Shown here piece by piece: positions 19,754 to 29,040 of a stretch of DNA of 64,000 nt. Numbering within the stretch: the first letter of the stretch is position 1; each line of letters starts with the position of its first letter. The position numbers and the translations under genes are program-made. Under the pieces are notes generated by a model. The model worked only from the letters and a program-made list of their open reading frames with translations. It made no database searches and was not told the origin of the DNA. Source of the stretch: G039954875 sp039954875 (GTDB taxonomy: Bacteria > Bacteroidota > Bacteroidia > Flavobacteriales > Blattabacteriaceae); NCBI GenBank assembly GCA_039954875.1, contig CP157202.1:62001-126000 (forward strand), given 5' to 3'.

Positions 19754-20572
19754 ATGAAGGGTAAAAGTATATTGTATATCTCCTCAGCGCTGTGTCCTTA
19801 TTCTTCTGAAACCCCTCTTTCCATTGCAGCTTCAAAAGCCCCTAAAGTCATCCACGCCTGTGGTAATGATGTACGAATATTTATGCCCCGTTTTGGTATA
19901 ATCAACGAACGCCGTCACCAATTGCACGAGGTGATCCGTCTCTCAGGGATCAATCTCATCATCAATGATATGGATCAACCTCTGCTGATTAAAGTAGCTT
20001 CTATCCCGGATTCCCGCTTACAAGTTTATTTTATCGATAATGAAGAGTACTTTAAAAGGAAGGCCATTTACGAAGATGAAGACGGACGATTTTTTTCTGA
20101 CAATGACGAAAGAGCTTTGTTTTTTACAAAAGGTGTTCTCGAAGCTGTTAAAAAATTGAATTGGGTGCCCGATATCATCCACGTCCATGGATGGTTGAGT
20201 GCCTTGATTCCACTATATGTCAAAGTCTACTATAAAAATGACCCCATATATCAAGATGCTAAAGTTGTAGCCTCTATTTACGACCAACCTTTTGAGGGTT
20301 TTTTGAATAAAAATATCATCAAAAAAGTAAGATTTGACGGAATCAGACCCAAATATTTAAAACTTCTCGAGCAACCCAATTTTGTCAACCTTACTAAGTT
20401 GTGCATGGACTTTGCTGATGGTGTCATCAAAGGAGATGGGCCCTTGCTTGAGGAGATCGAAACATATATAGAAGAAAACAAAATCAAGGTGTTGGAGTAT
20501 ATTTCCGTGGAGGAAATAGTTCTAGCCTATCAGCAACTTTTTAAAGAAGCTGTTCTAGAACAGGTGGGTTGA
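19754..20572 (+). CDS. Glycogen/starch synthase-like protein, GT5 N-terminal domain only
   Basis: The 272 residues match the N-terminal Rossmann domain of starch/glycogen synthases: YISSALCPYSSETPLS at the start, FMPRFGIINERRHQLHE, then a conserved D-I-I-H-V-H-G-W segment (~160). The usual GT-B C-terminal domain, which binds ADP-glucose, is absent, and the KxGGL loop is replaced. This short form next to panC is a recurrent Bacteroidota arrangement whose function I do not know. It lies 33 bp upstream of glmS on the same strand and probably shares its transcript. A sugar-related role is inference only. Confidence 0.85.
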   Translation: MKGKSILYISSALCPYSSETPLSIAASKAPKVIHACGNDVRIFMPRFGIINERRHQLHEVIRLSGINLIINDMDQPLLIKVASIPDSRLQVYFIDNEEYFKRKAIYEDEDGRFFSDNDERALFFTKGVLEAVKKLNWVPDIIHVHGWLSALIPLYVKVYYKNDPIYQDAKVVASIYDQPFEGFLNKNIIKKVRFDGIRPKYLKLLEQPNFVNLTKLCMDFADGVIKGDGPLLEEIETYIEENKIKVLEYISVEEIVLAYQQLFKEAVLEQVG

Positions 20573-20605
20573 AAAGCTACTTCAGCAGGTTGAAATAACA
20601 AGTAT

Positions 20606-22450
20606 ATGTGTGGTATAGTAGGTTATTTAGGAGATGGAGCTGCATATCCGATCTTGATCAATGGCCTCAAAAGGCTCGAGTACCGTGGGTACGATAGTGC
20701 AGGCATAGCCCTCCTTCGCGATGAGCTCTGTACTATAGTCAAAACCAAAGGTAAGGTATCCAGACTTGAGGAAAAAGCTGTAGCCTATGATATCCGATCT
20801 ACTATTGGCATAGGACACACTCGTTGGGCTACTCATGGGGTGCCGAATGACATAAATGCGCATCCACATGCATCTAATTCTGGCAGATTGGTCTTGATCC
20901 ACAATGGCATCATAGAAAATTATGAGGTAGTGAAGACTATGCTTATAGAAAAAGGTTTTACTTTCCAAAGCGAGACTGATACTGAAGTCTTAGTCAATCT
21001 GATAGAATACATTAAAGATGAAAATAAGCTTCCCTTAGCCGATGCTGTCCGCACAGCGCTGAATGAAGTGGTCGGCGCCTACTCTATAGTTGTGATGGAG
21101 AGAGGTAATTTTAATGAGATGGTTGTTGGGAGGTTGGGAAGTTCTTTAACTATAGGGTTTGGCGAAGGTGAATATTTCGTTGCTTCCGATGCCTCTCCAT
21201 TCGTTGAATATACCAAAGACGCATTGTATCTACAAGATGGTGAGATGGCCGTCATCAGGCGTGAAGGAGAGCTCGATGTGCGTAAGATTGTTGACAATGA
21301 TAAGGTCAATCCTATTATACAAGAGCTCCAAATGGATCTCGAAGAGATTGAAAAAGGAGGGTATGAACATTTCATGCTTAAGGAAATTTACGAACAACCG
21401 CGTTCTATCTTAGATACTTTGCGCGGTCGTTTACTTGTAGAGAAAGGGATCATTTCTATGGCAGGGGTTTGGGAAAATAAAGAACGTTTTGTCCAAGCCA
21501 AACGCATCATCATTATTGCCTGTGGCACGTCTTGGCATGCTGGGTTGATTGGAGAATACTTGTTTGAAGAACTAGCACGTGTGCCGGTAGAAGTAGAGTA
21601 TGCTTCAGAATTTAGATACAGAAATCCAATTATACATGACAGAGACATTGTTATAGCTATTTCGCAGTCGGGTGAGACTGCCGATACCCTAGCAGCTGTC
21701 AAATTGGCCAAAGAAAAAAATGCTTTCGTTTTTGGTGTTTGTAATGTGGTAGGTTCTTCCATTACACGTCTCACAGATGCTGGCGCCTATACCCATGCTG
21801 GCCCAGAGATCGGAGTGGCTTCTACCAAAGCCTTCACAGTACAAGTGGCCGTACTCACCTTATTGGCTTTGAAAATAGGCAAGCATAGAGGTAAATTGGA
21901 AAGCACCCGTTATCAAGTGCTGTGTCAGGGATTAAAGTTGATCCCTCAAAAGGTCGAAGAGATGCTTGAGGTAGATTTTACAATTAAAGGAATCTCTGAG
22001 ATCTATAAAGATGTGAGTAATTTTCTTTACTTAGGTCGAGGGTTCAATTTCCCAGTAGCCTTAGAAGGTGCACTGAAATTGAAAGAAATTTCATATATCC
22101 ATGCTGAGGGCTATCCCGCTGCTGAGATGAAACACGGTCCTATCGCCCTTATCGATGAAAATATGCCCGTAGTGATTATAGCGACGAAAAAGGGACGTTA
22201 CGAAAAGATCGTCAGCAATATCCAAGAAATTAAAGCCCGGAAAGGAAAGATTATTGCTGTGATAAATAAAGGAGATAGTCAGGTCAAAGCATTAGCAGAC
22301 CATGTGATAGAAGTTCCTGAGGTAGATGAAGCATTATCTCCCTTGGTTACTACCATACCCTTACAACTTTTGGCCTATCATATTGCCTTGATGCGGGGTG
22401 AGAATGTAGATCAGCCGCGTAATTTAGCCAAATCGGTGACGGTGGAATAA
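20606..22450 (+). CDS. glmS: Glutamine-fructose-6-phosphate aminotransferase (isomerizing)
   Basis: GlmS makes glucosamine-6-phosphate, the entry point to peptidoglycan and lipid A. MCGIVGYLG gives the N-terminal nucleophile Cys2; LEYRGYDSAG, HTRWATHG and HNGIIENY belong to the glutaminase domain. The two SIS domains contain CGTSWHAG, SQSGETADTL and ASTKAFTVQ, and the C-terminus PRNLAKSVTVE is canonical. At 614 residues it is full length. It fits with retained murI, lpxB and lpxH in this window. No glmS ribozyme is visible in the short 33-bp leader. Confidence 0.98.
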   Translation: MCGIVGYLGDGAAYPILINGLKRLEYRGYDSAGIALLRDELCTIVKTKGKVSRLEEKAVAYDIRSTIGIGHTRWATHGVPNDINAHPHASNSGRLVLIHNGIIENYEVVKTMLIEKGFTFQSETDTEVLVNLIEYIKDENKLPLADAVRTALNEVVGAYSIVVMERGNFNEMVVGRLGSSLTIGFGEGEYFVASDASPFVEYTKDALYLQDGEMAVIRREGELDVRKIVDNDKVNPIIQELQMDLEEIEKGGYEHFMLKEIYEQPRSILDTLRGRLLVEKGIISMAGVWENKERFVQAKRIIIIACGTSWHAGLIGEYLFEELARVPVEVEYASEFRYRNPIIHDRDIVIAISQSGETADTLAAVKLAKEKNAFVFGVCNVVGSSITRLTDAGAYTHAGPEIGVASTKAFTVQVAVLTLLALKIGKHRGKLESTRYQVLCQGLKLIPQKVEEMLEVDFTIKGISEIYKDVSNFLYLGRGFNFPVALEGALKLKEISYIHAEGYPAAEMKHGPIALIDENMPVVIIATKKGRYEKIVSNIQEIKARKGKIIAVINKGDSQVKALADHVIEVPEVDEALSPLVTTIPLQLLAYHIALMRGENVDQPRNLAKSVTVE

Positions 22451-22479
22451 ATATCTCATTGTCCATTGATCGTAATATT

Positions 22480-24250
22480 GCTGAACGGGTATATTTTCAA
22501 AGAGCTTTTATAATCGTGGGTTTTTATCTACGGATCTTGAGGGTATTTAATGATAATTCTGGAAAGGTCTAGTTTTCATGAATATTCCCAAAGGCCCTTA
22601 TCCGGGTTGTTTTATCGTAAAAATATATCGACTTGGGTTGCCTACGTAATTTGAAGTCTACCGGATTTTATGTTTTATCTTTGTTTTTGTCGACGATCAT
22701 CCTCAGATGATACGTACCTTGCTCCGAATAGCTAAGCATGTACTGGTTTTTTTTCCGTAGAATTCCCCGATAATCTCATAATTGTTATGGAGAAGTTGAA
22801 ACCAAAATGGTTTTTTGAGTAAAGTAGGCAAGGTGATATCTAGATTGCCATAGTCACTTTTTTTCACAGTTTGATGCTGAAACTTATCATTGCTGCGTTC
22901 TTGTTCCCCAAAATATCCTCGACAGTAGCCGTATCGAAAAGCACTTTGTACGAAGTTTCTAATTCCTTTGAAAAATCCAGGGCAAAATTTTTAAGCCGAA
23001 GGCTGTCTCTGACGATTTGAAAAACCAACTTTGGTAATACCTTTGCCTTATACCTTTACCTTGGAAGTATTAATATAGAATATCGGTGTTTCAGATTCAA
23101 ACCATACGGGTTTGTTTGGGACTACAACAGCGTTGATCCTTTGTAATGAAAACTCTGGCGGTTTTTCTTTGTGAATACTGATCTCTAATTTTTTGGGGAA
23201 TAGGTCCTCTTTAGTTATGGTTTGATTTTCTCGGCTTGGTGGGAATGCTTTTTTGGTGATTTTAAATGCCATTTTTTTATTTCTTATGTTGTTTTCTCAG
23301 CCGGTTTGTATCAATAGTCGATCGAATCCTCTGAGGCAGCTGAGATGAAGAGTTCCCGTTCTGCTGGTTTTAACACTTTGATCCGTACCCTATTCAAAGA
23401 GCTCTCGAATGGGGAAGGTAATATGTCCCCATCTGATTTGTTTTGGCGTAAAAACCTTAAACGGTAGGTAGGACTTTTTGAGATAGCCGTAAGTCGAAAC
23501 TTTCGTCTTTTATTAGATTGATAAAAGCACTTACGAAGCCTAATTTTTTCTTTTTAGGGTTGTAGATATGGTTAGGTGAGATGTTGTTGAAAAAGATTAG
23601 CATGTACGGGCTTTCTTTGATGTGGGTGGTTTGGTAGTACCTCCCCCCCCCTATGTTTATCGGCTCTAGGGATGTAGTAAGATTTATCAATTAGGATGAG
23701 CGAGTCTTGGAAGGTACTATCTTCTTTGTACAATTTTATGATGATCTATTTTTTGAGCTTACGGTCATAGGTGTTCTTGATTTTACCGTTTAACTTGATC
23801 GAGTCTAAAGTCTTTCCGGTGTAGAATAATAGGTAAAGAATGGAAGTTTATTCTCCTCAGTATTGTCCTGTATGATTTCACTAAAGTTGATGATGTAGGT
23901 AGTGTTTTTTTCCAGGCTGTCTTAAAACTGTATTCCGATATATTTTCTGGGCAGGTTGCGTGGCGAAAATATGAGAGGATGTTTGGATTGGGGAGACATA
24001 ATGATCTGTCTGTGAGCACACTTTAATAGTTTGATGTGTTTATCAAAATAGAACCATGCTTTTTTTAAATTTATATCGACATGAGTAGAAAGTGTATCGG
24101 GTTTGGCAGATAAAAGTACCGGAGGTTTTTCGTCTATAGGTCCCTCCTTCAAGGGGTTTGGGTAATGGCACAAGAGTGGAAGAACCATGAGGTTGTGAGG
24201 TAAACAAAAATATGGATCTCCGTCATGGAGATATCGGACGCGGGTTAGTA
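22480..24250 (-). pseudogene. Bacteroidota Ig-like (Big_5) surface lipoprotein, decayed
   Basis: Read on the minus strand, the gene begins near 24240 with a lipobox-like LPLLCHYPNPLKEGP (family C-A-N-P-x-x-P-x-G-G-P). It continues with KPPVLLSAKPDTLSTHV, KAWFYFDKHIKLL, QIIMSPQSKHPLIFSPR and PRKYIGIQF, the Ig-like domain with a K-P-P-x-x-x-x-x-x-P motif. Downstream fragments (YKEDSTFQDSL, GGRYYQTTHIKES, KPVWFESETPI) run to about 22500. There are many frameshifts, one at a run of nine C (23643-23651). It was a ~550-residue outer lipoprotein. Confidence 0.68.
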
Positions 24251-24254
24251 AGAC

Positions 24255-24580
24255 TTTTTCAAATATCATAAGGCCAGTGGAGAGCTCTATACTTATCTTG
24301 GTAGAGCCTTGGTTTAAGAGACATTCTACAGCAATGTTCCAATACCAATTGCTGAGTGATGTTTCCTTTTAAAATATAATAGAGAAGTTATAGATCCGAA
24401 TGGGACGGGGTATCTTTTCTTTAACTTTTTCGTCAAGTCTCTCCAGGGAGACTAAGGGGAGATCTACTTGGCACGTTGTGCATAGGGTGTACTCTTCAGC
24501 AGATACAACGATCAGGGATCCGTAACAACGCCTTGAGAAAAACAACTCCCACAACTATTTTGACATTTTAGCAAATCCAT
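24255..24580 (-). pseudogene. comF: ComF family phosphoribosyltransferase-like protein, N-terminal remnant
   Basis: ComF proteins act in DNA uptake or phosphoribosyl transfer. The minus strand reads LFFSRRCYGSLIVVSAEEY, LCTTCQVDLPLVS (zinc-ribbon cysteines; one C-x-x-C partly lost in CYGS), then after frameshifts YILKGNITQQL, equivalent to the Y-F-x-K-G-x-x-Q-x-L segment. The C-terminal phosphoribosyltransferase domain is missing; the Ig-like pseudogene begins where it should be. comEC at 38.8 kb is also dead. Confidence 0.6.
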
Positions 24581-24587
24581 ATCTTTG
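24558..24587 (+). promoter_or_regulatory. Bacteroidota promoter of lpxH
   Basis: TTTTG at 24558-24562 and TATCTTTG at 24580-24587 form a -33/-7 pair with a 17-base spacer, facing the lpxH ATG at 24674. The leader would be about 80 nt. Confidence 0.55.
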
Positions 24588-24673
24588 CAGATAAAGGTAC
24601 AAATTATCCGGTAAGTTGATTAGACGTATGCAATTCATAGGGAGGGGGTATCACGATCTTTTGAAGAGAGTTT

Positions 24674-25435
24674 ATGAGACTATTCCTATCACATGGGAAA
24701 AAAGCCTATTTTGCTTCCGATCAACATTTTGGAGCACTGAATGTTGTGTCGAGTCGCTGGAGAGAGCATAAATTTATCCGTTGGCTCGATCAAATCAAGG
24801 CTGATGCCCACGTGCTTTTCTTATTAGGAGATGTATTTGATTTCTGGTTTGAATACAGGGAAGTTGTGCCCAAGGGTTTTGTCCGGACTTTGGGTAAGTT
24901 GGCTGAAATGAATGATTATGGTATCCGTATTATTTTTTTTGTGGGCAATCATGACCTTTGGCTCAAGGAGTATCTTGCTGAAGAGATTGGAGCGGTGATT
25001 TTCTACGAAAAAACAGATTATCTCATTGATGATAAACTTTTTATGATCGGACATGGTGATGGCTTAGGGTCTGGAGATGTGTGTTATAAACGATTAAAAA
25101 GACTATTTACAAATCATTGGGCCTGTTTTCTTTTTCGTTGGTTGCATCCGGATCTGGGTGTGCGCTTCGGCAGATATCTTTCTTTGAAAAATAAAGCTAA
25201 CCGGGGCTATCTAAACCATCCTTTCCTAGGTGAGGATAAGGAACGACTTATCCTCTACGCCAAGAGAAAGCTCAAGGAGAAAGCTTATGATTTTTTCATC
25301 TTTGGTCATCGGCATTTACCCTCAGACATTGCTTTGAGCCCACAAAGCCGGTACATAAACCTGGGTGATTGGATCCAACACTTCACTTATGCTGAGTATG
25401 ACGGGCAAGATATTCAATTAAAAAAATTCCGATAG
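24674..25435 (+). CDS. lpxH: UDP-2,3-diacylglucosamine diphosphatase (LpxH-type)
   Basis: LpxH cleaves UDP-2,3-diacylglucosamine to lipid X in lipid A synthesis, on the cytosolic side of the inner membrane. The 253 residues carry the calcineurin-like metallophosphoesterase set: SDQH (15-18), GDVFDFW (52-58), GNHD (91-94), HGDG (127-130) and FGHRH near 215. The ATG at 24674 follows a good Bacteroidota promoter. The frame is clean though both neighbours are dead. Together with lpxB it shows that lipid A synthesis is kept. Confidence 0.93.
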   Translation: MRLFLSHGKKAYFASDQHFGALNVVSSRWREHKFIRWLDQIKADAHVLFLLGDVFDFWFEYREVVPKGFVRTLGKLAEMNDYGIRIIFFVGNHDLWLKEYLAEEIGAVIFYEKTDYLIDDKLFMIGHGDGLGSGDVCYKRLKRLFTNHWACFLFRWLHPDLGVRFGRYLSLKNKANRGYLNHPFLGEDKERLILYAKRKLKEKAYDFFIFGHRHLPSDIALSPQSRYINLGDWIQHFTYAEYDGQDIQLKKFR

Positions 25436-25670
25436 TACAGTATTAATCTTAAGTGATTGAGATATTCGAAAAATAGTCTGATACACCTTTTGGAGTTGCG
25501 CATCCATGATACAGAAAGGTGGTAATAGGTAGTGGGCATGACTTATCGGACATAAAATGATCCTTCTTTTAATGAAGAATTGGTATACTCTATTCCGAAA
25601 CGGGCTATAATACCTTTTAGCAGAATGAGTCTTCCCCTCCTCCCCCCCCCACCCCAGCGAGGATGATTCC

Positions 25671-26780
25671 CTATCGGCGGCTGACTTCTACCTGTCCGGT
25701 TGGGCGATCCATTGTTTTTGAAAGGCTTTGTGTCGATTGTAGATTCTTTGAATGTTTTGATGTTTTCTCATCTGCTAGTGTTAATTTTGGGCTGGTTAAG
25801 GCAGCGGAAGAACTGGCTGGGTTGGCCATAAAAGTATGCCCATGGAAAACGATTTTGTTGACATCTTCATCACAAAACCTTTCAACGACCTGTTGAATAC
25901 AAGCAGTCACAGCCATTGGTACAAAGACTTCAGCCAACACACTTTGTAAAGACAAAAGATATCAGGTTTTGCACCGTATGATCCGAGGCGAAAAGTTTGC
26001 TAGTGTTACCAAAATTTGTCATGACTTCGTCAATTATAGTGAATAAGCCGTATGCTTTGTAATATTCGATAATTGTGTCCAAGGATTCAGGAGGATACAT
26101 TATCATTCCAGCAGTGTTTTGTACCAAGGGCTCGAAGATGAAAGTGGTTATTTTTCCCTCTTTCAAAATCGTTTCCAAACCTCTTTGGCTCTCGATCTCC
26201 TGGCTGTGGATGGGCACATGGATGTGTCGGACTTTTATGAGATGATCCGCAAAAGCTTTAGGTAAAAAGTGAGATGCTTGACGTAGCTATAGCTCCAAAG
26301 GTATCGCCGTAGAAGGTGCTTTTGCGAAAGCGATGATGATGTCGCATCTTTCCCCATGTTTGAAGAAAATTATAAAGTCATTTTCAGAGCGACTTCCATA
26401 GCCGTAAAACTATTGTTCGAATAGAAAATCTTTTTTTTGGTCACCAGGTCAAGCAGTCAAGAGCCGTCTGGAGAGCGCTATGGCCGAAAGATGGGTAAAT
26501 CCTACAAATAGGACATGTTCGAGTTTGATGAATTGCTCGTAGACCCGTTTGGTTATTATGTATTTGTTGGCATGTCTATGTGTATTGCACCACCAAAAGG
26601 CGGTGATGGCGGCGATGTGTTCCTTACCATGTTAGTCCTAGAGCAAGATGACCTTTGCCACGGACGATTCCAATGGACGGTGAAGTGGTATAATGTTGGG
26701 TATAGGGGGAGCAATTACAGTCTTGGTTTCTATCAGAAATTGTAGGCATTTTTTCGATGCATTTTCTGATAACTGTGTCG
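25671..26780 (-). pseudogene. bioA: Adenosylmethionine-8-amino-7-oxononanoate aminotransferase, decayed
   Basis: BioA is a PLP aminotransferase of biotin synthesis. Minus-strand fragments in order: IPNIIPLHR near the start, VYEQFIKLEHVLFVGFTH (~26495-26550), KIFYSNNSFTAMEVALKM (~26380-26435), FIFEPLVQNTAGMIMYPPE (~26080-26140), TIIDEVMTNFGNTSKLFASD (~25980-26045), and VFHGHTFMANPASSSAAL (~25800-25855). The PLP-binding Lys segment (SKxLTGG) is lost around 25930-25950 at a frameshift. A run of nine C lies just past the 3' end (25642-25650). Confidence 0.87.
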
Positions 26781-26804
26781 GTTTGATCTGTCGATGGATT
26801 TGGG

Positions 26805-27866
26805 TCAACTTGTTGGATTCTTTTTCAAGAAGGTGTCCCAATCTTGTGCGGTGAGAGGGATTAAACTATCGCTTTGGCTTACCAATTGTGCTCCTTTTTC
26901 TTTGGTAGTCATATGTCCGATGAGACTCAACTGTCGATGACCTTTGATCTGCTCGTGGTAGGCTAGAGGTACAGTGAAAAGCAATTCATAATCTTCTCCT
27001 CCGTTGAGTGCTGCTATGATCGGATTAATGCGAAACATTTCAGCAGTGGTAAGCACTTGAGGATCCAGAGGGATTTTTTCTTCAAACAAACGGCAGCCCA
27101 ACTGGCTTTGATCGCACAAATGAAGAATCTCGGAGGCTAGACCATTGGAGATATCGATCATTGCACTGGGTTTGATGCCTAATTCCTTGAGGAGCTCGGG
27201 GATGTCTTTCCGTGCTTCGGGTTTGAGTTGTCGTTCGATGAGGTATTCGTACCCGACTAAGTCTGGTTGCATATTGGGGTTAACCTTGAATACTTCGTTT
27301 TCGCGTTCGAGGACTTGAAGGCCTAGATAGGCGCCGCCTAGGTCGCCAGAAACTACGAGTAAATCATTGACTTGCGCACCTTTGCGGTAGACGATATCTT
27401 TTTCATCTGCTTGGCCAATGGCTGTTACAGAGATCACTAAGCCCGTATTAGAAGAGGAAGTATCGCCACCTACTAGGTCTACGTTGTAATTTTTACAAGC
27501 ACGCATCATGCCTTCGTAAAATGTCTTTAAGGCTTCTACCGGGAAGCGGTTGGATACAGCCACAGAAACTATGATTTGGTTAGGGGTGGCATTCATCGCA
27601 TAGATGTCACTGAGGTTGATAGTGATCGCCTTGTAACCCAGGTGTATAAGAGGAGTATAAGCCAGATTGAAATGGATACCCTCGAGGAGCATATCGGTAG
27701 AGACCACTACTTGTTTATTAGCGAATCTCATCACCGCAGCGTCATCCCCTATACCCTTGACCGTGGTGTGGTGAGTCACACTTATACATTGGGTTAAATA
27801 TTTAATCAAACCTAATTTACCTAGTTTTTCCAAGGGCGTACGCTGGATCTCTTTGTATTGAAACAT
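26805..27866 (-). CDS. thiL: Thiamine-monophosphate kinase
   Basis: ThiL phosphorylates thiamine monophosphate to the diphosphate cofactor needed by PDH-type E1 enzymes such as the one encoded at 59.2 kb. The 353-residue AIRS/PurM-fold protein shows GIGDDAAV (38-45), VVSTDMLLEGIHF, NLSDIYAM, GGDT, VSGDLGGAYLGL and LNGGEDYELLF. The family motif MIDISDGL reads MIDISNGL here, an Asp-to-Asn change at residue 241. The gene starts 1 bp after the thioesterase stop, so the two form an operon. The frame is otherwise complete. Confidence 0.95.
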   Translation of the reverse strand: MFQYKEIQRTPLEKLGKLGLIKYLTQCISVTHHTTVKGIGDDAAVMRFANKQVVVSTDMLLEGIHFNLAYTPLIHLGYKAITINLSDIYAMNATPNQIIVSVAVSNRFPVEALKTFYEGMMRACKNYNVDLVGGDTSSSNTGLVISVTAIGQADEKDIVYRKGAQVNDLLVVSGDLGGAYLGLQVLERENEVFKVNPNMQPDLVGYEYLIERQLKPEARKDIPELLKELGIKPSAMIDISNGLASEILHLCDQSQLGCRLFEEKIPLDPQVLTTAEMFRINPIIAALNGGEDYELLFTVPLAYHEQIKGHRQLSLIGHMTTKEKGAQLVSQSDSLIPLTAQDWDTFLKKNPTS

Positions 27867-27867
27867 A

Positions 27868-28356
27868 TCAGCTGAATTGAAAGTCTGTGTCTTGAGGTTT
27901 GACGCCTCCTACACGGGTGTTTTCTTTGGTGAGAATTTTGAAATTTTTGGTACGGGTGAGTCCTTTCATCATTTGGAGGACTTCTTCCGGTGGACTGATA
28001 AGCTTACGTTCATGTAGGTCGATCCAAGAGCCAAGTACTTCAGAGTGGGCCGCATGTATACCATTTTTTTTGTAGAAATTGTGGTGGAATTTGAAAAATT
28101 GACCGTTCTCTGAAAAACCGCCGATCTCTAAAGTGACATAGGCGGTTTCCATTGGAAGGAATTCTCTGAAATAATAGATCTGCTCATAGAAGAGGATCGA
28201 TCCGATCTTTTTTTTGAACAACTCAATTAAGTCGAAGCCTTTGTCATGGACTAAGTTGATGCGCACATGTGCCGTTAACTTTTGATAAGACGAATGAGCC
28301 AAATGCATATTGGTATCAAGATCGCCCCAACGAATATGAAATTTTTTGTAATACAT
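27868..28356 (-). CDS. Acyl-CoA thioesterase, hotdog fold (4HBT family)
   Basis: The 162-residue protein matches YbgC/FcbC-like thioesterases: RWGDLDTNMHLAHSSY (9-24) is the active-site region with the catalytic Asp, and the C-terminal half has the beta-rich hotdog pattern. The substrate is unknown; such enzymes hydrolyse acyl-CoA or acyl-ACP thioesters. It is the first gene of a two-gene operon with thiL and has a TAnnTTTG element upstream. Confidence 0.87.
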   Translation of the reverse strand: MYYKKFHIRWGDLDTNMHLAHSSYQKLTAHVRINLVHDKGFDLIELFKKKIGSILFYEQIYYFREFLPMETAYVTLEIGGFSENGQFFKFHHNFYKKNGIHAAHSEVLGSWIDLHERKLISPPEEVLQMMKGLTRTKNFKILTKENTRVGGVKPQDTDFQFS

Positions 28357-28384
28357 TGCTCGGGATTAGGGGGTTTAAGAATCC

Positions 28385-28392
28385 CAAATTTA
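28385..28392 (-). promoter_or_regulatory. Bacteroidota -7 promoter element of the thioesterase-thiL operon
   Basis: The minus strand reads TAAATTTG, matching TAnnTTTG, 28 bp upstream of the thioesterase ATG. No -33 TTTG at the standard distance is seen. Confidence 0.4.
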
Positions 28393-28497
28393 ATAGATAA
28401 TGAGATACTAAGGACTGTTTCTATTCAATAAGTCACTTTTTTGGATTTTTTATCCCTCAACCATTTTTGTCAATATGATCAAGAGAAAATTATTCAT

Positions 28498-29040
28498 CTC
28501 CCACGAAAACCCTCCATCAAGTGCTGGATGTTTTTTTTCAAATAGTCGCTGACCAGACGTAAAACCTGCTCATCAGGTATGATATGGAAGTAGAGTACCC
28601 CTGAGAGAAGGTGCTGTGTACTGTCGGTCGAAAAAAATACAGATTTGAGACGTTCTCCCTATCCAATTCGTACAACATACCTTACACTTTGTATGTTAGC
28701 TGAGCAAAAACTTGTTTGTTAATATAACTGGCCTTGATCGTATGTTTATAGACTAATTTTTCCGTATTCTTTGATAAGTGCCTTGAGATTGTTTTTCACT
28801 GGAAGGTAAGTGAGATATAACGTAGCGTTCATATGTGGGTAGGTGGTGTTGTATCAGTACTTCTAGGTTGTTTTTCCACTGTTGAAAAATTGAAACGTTC
28901 AAACTCAAAGTGGTAATAGCTCCGAAAAGGGACGTATTTAGCCGCAGGATATTATAGTTTCATATAACCGTAAGGCTTAGGTAATAATTCTTTACCACAG
29001 GTGATGAGGCTCAAAAATAAGATAATTATGAGGATTAATA
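28498..29040 (-). pseudogene. gldD: Gliding motility lipoprotein GldD, decayed
   Basis: GldD is an essential gliding/type IX secretion accessory lipoprotein in Flavobacteria. A lipoprotein signal (LIIILFLSLITCGKE) at ~28980-29030 is read in a different frame from the end of gldE, which it overlaps. Then come ELLPKPYGYMKL, MNATLYLTYLPVKNNLKALI (~28785-28840) and LYFHIIPDEQ near the end. Several stops and shifts interrupt these. The order gldE-gldD is as in gliding bacteroidetes. Confidence 0.82.

Noticed and set aside
20573..20605. Possible glmS ribozyme before glmS
   Set aside because: Only 33 bp separate the two genes, too short, and such ribozymes are chiefly known from Firmicutes.
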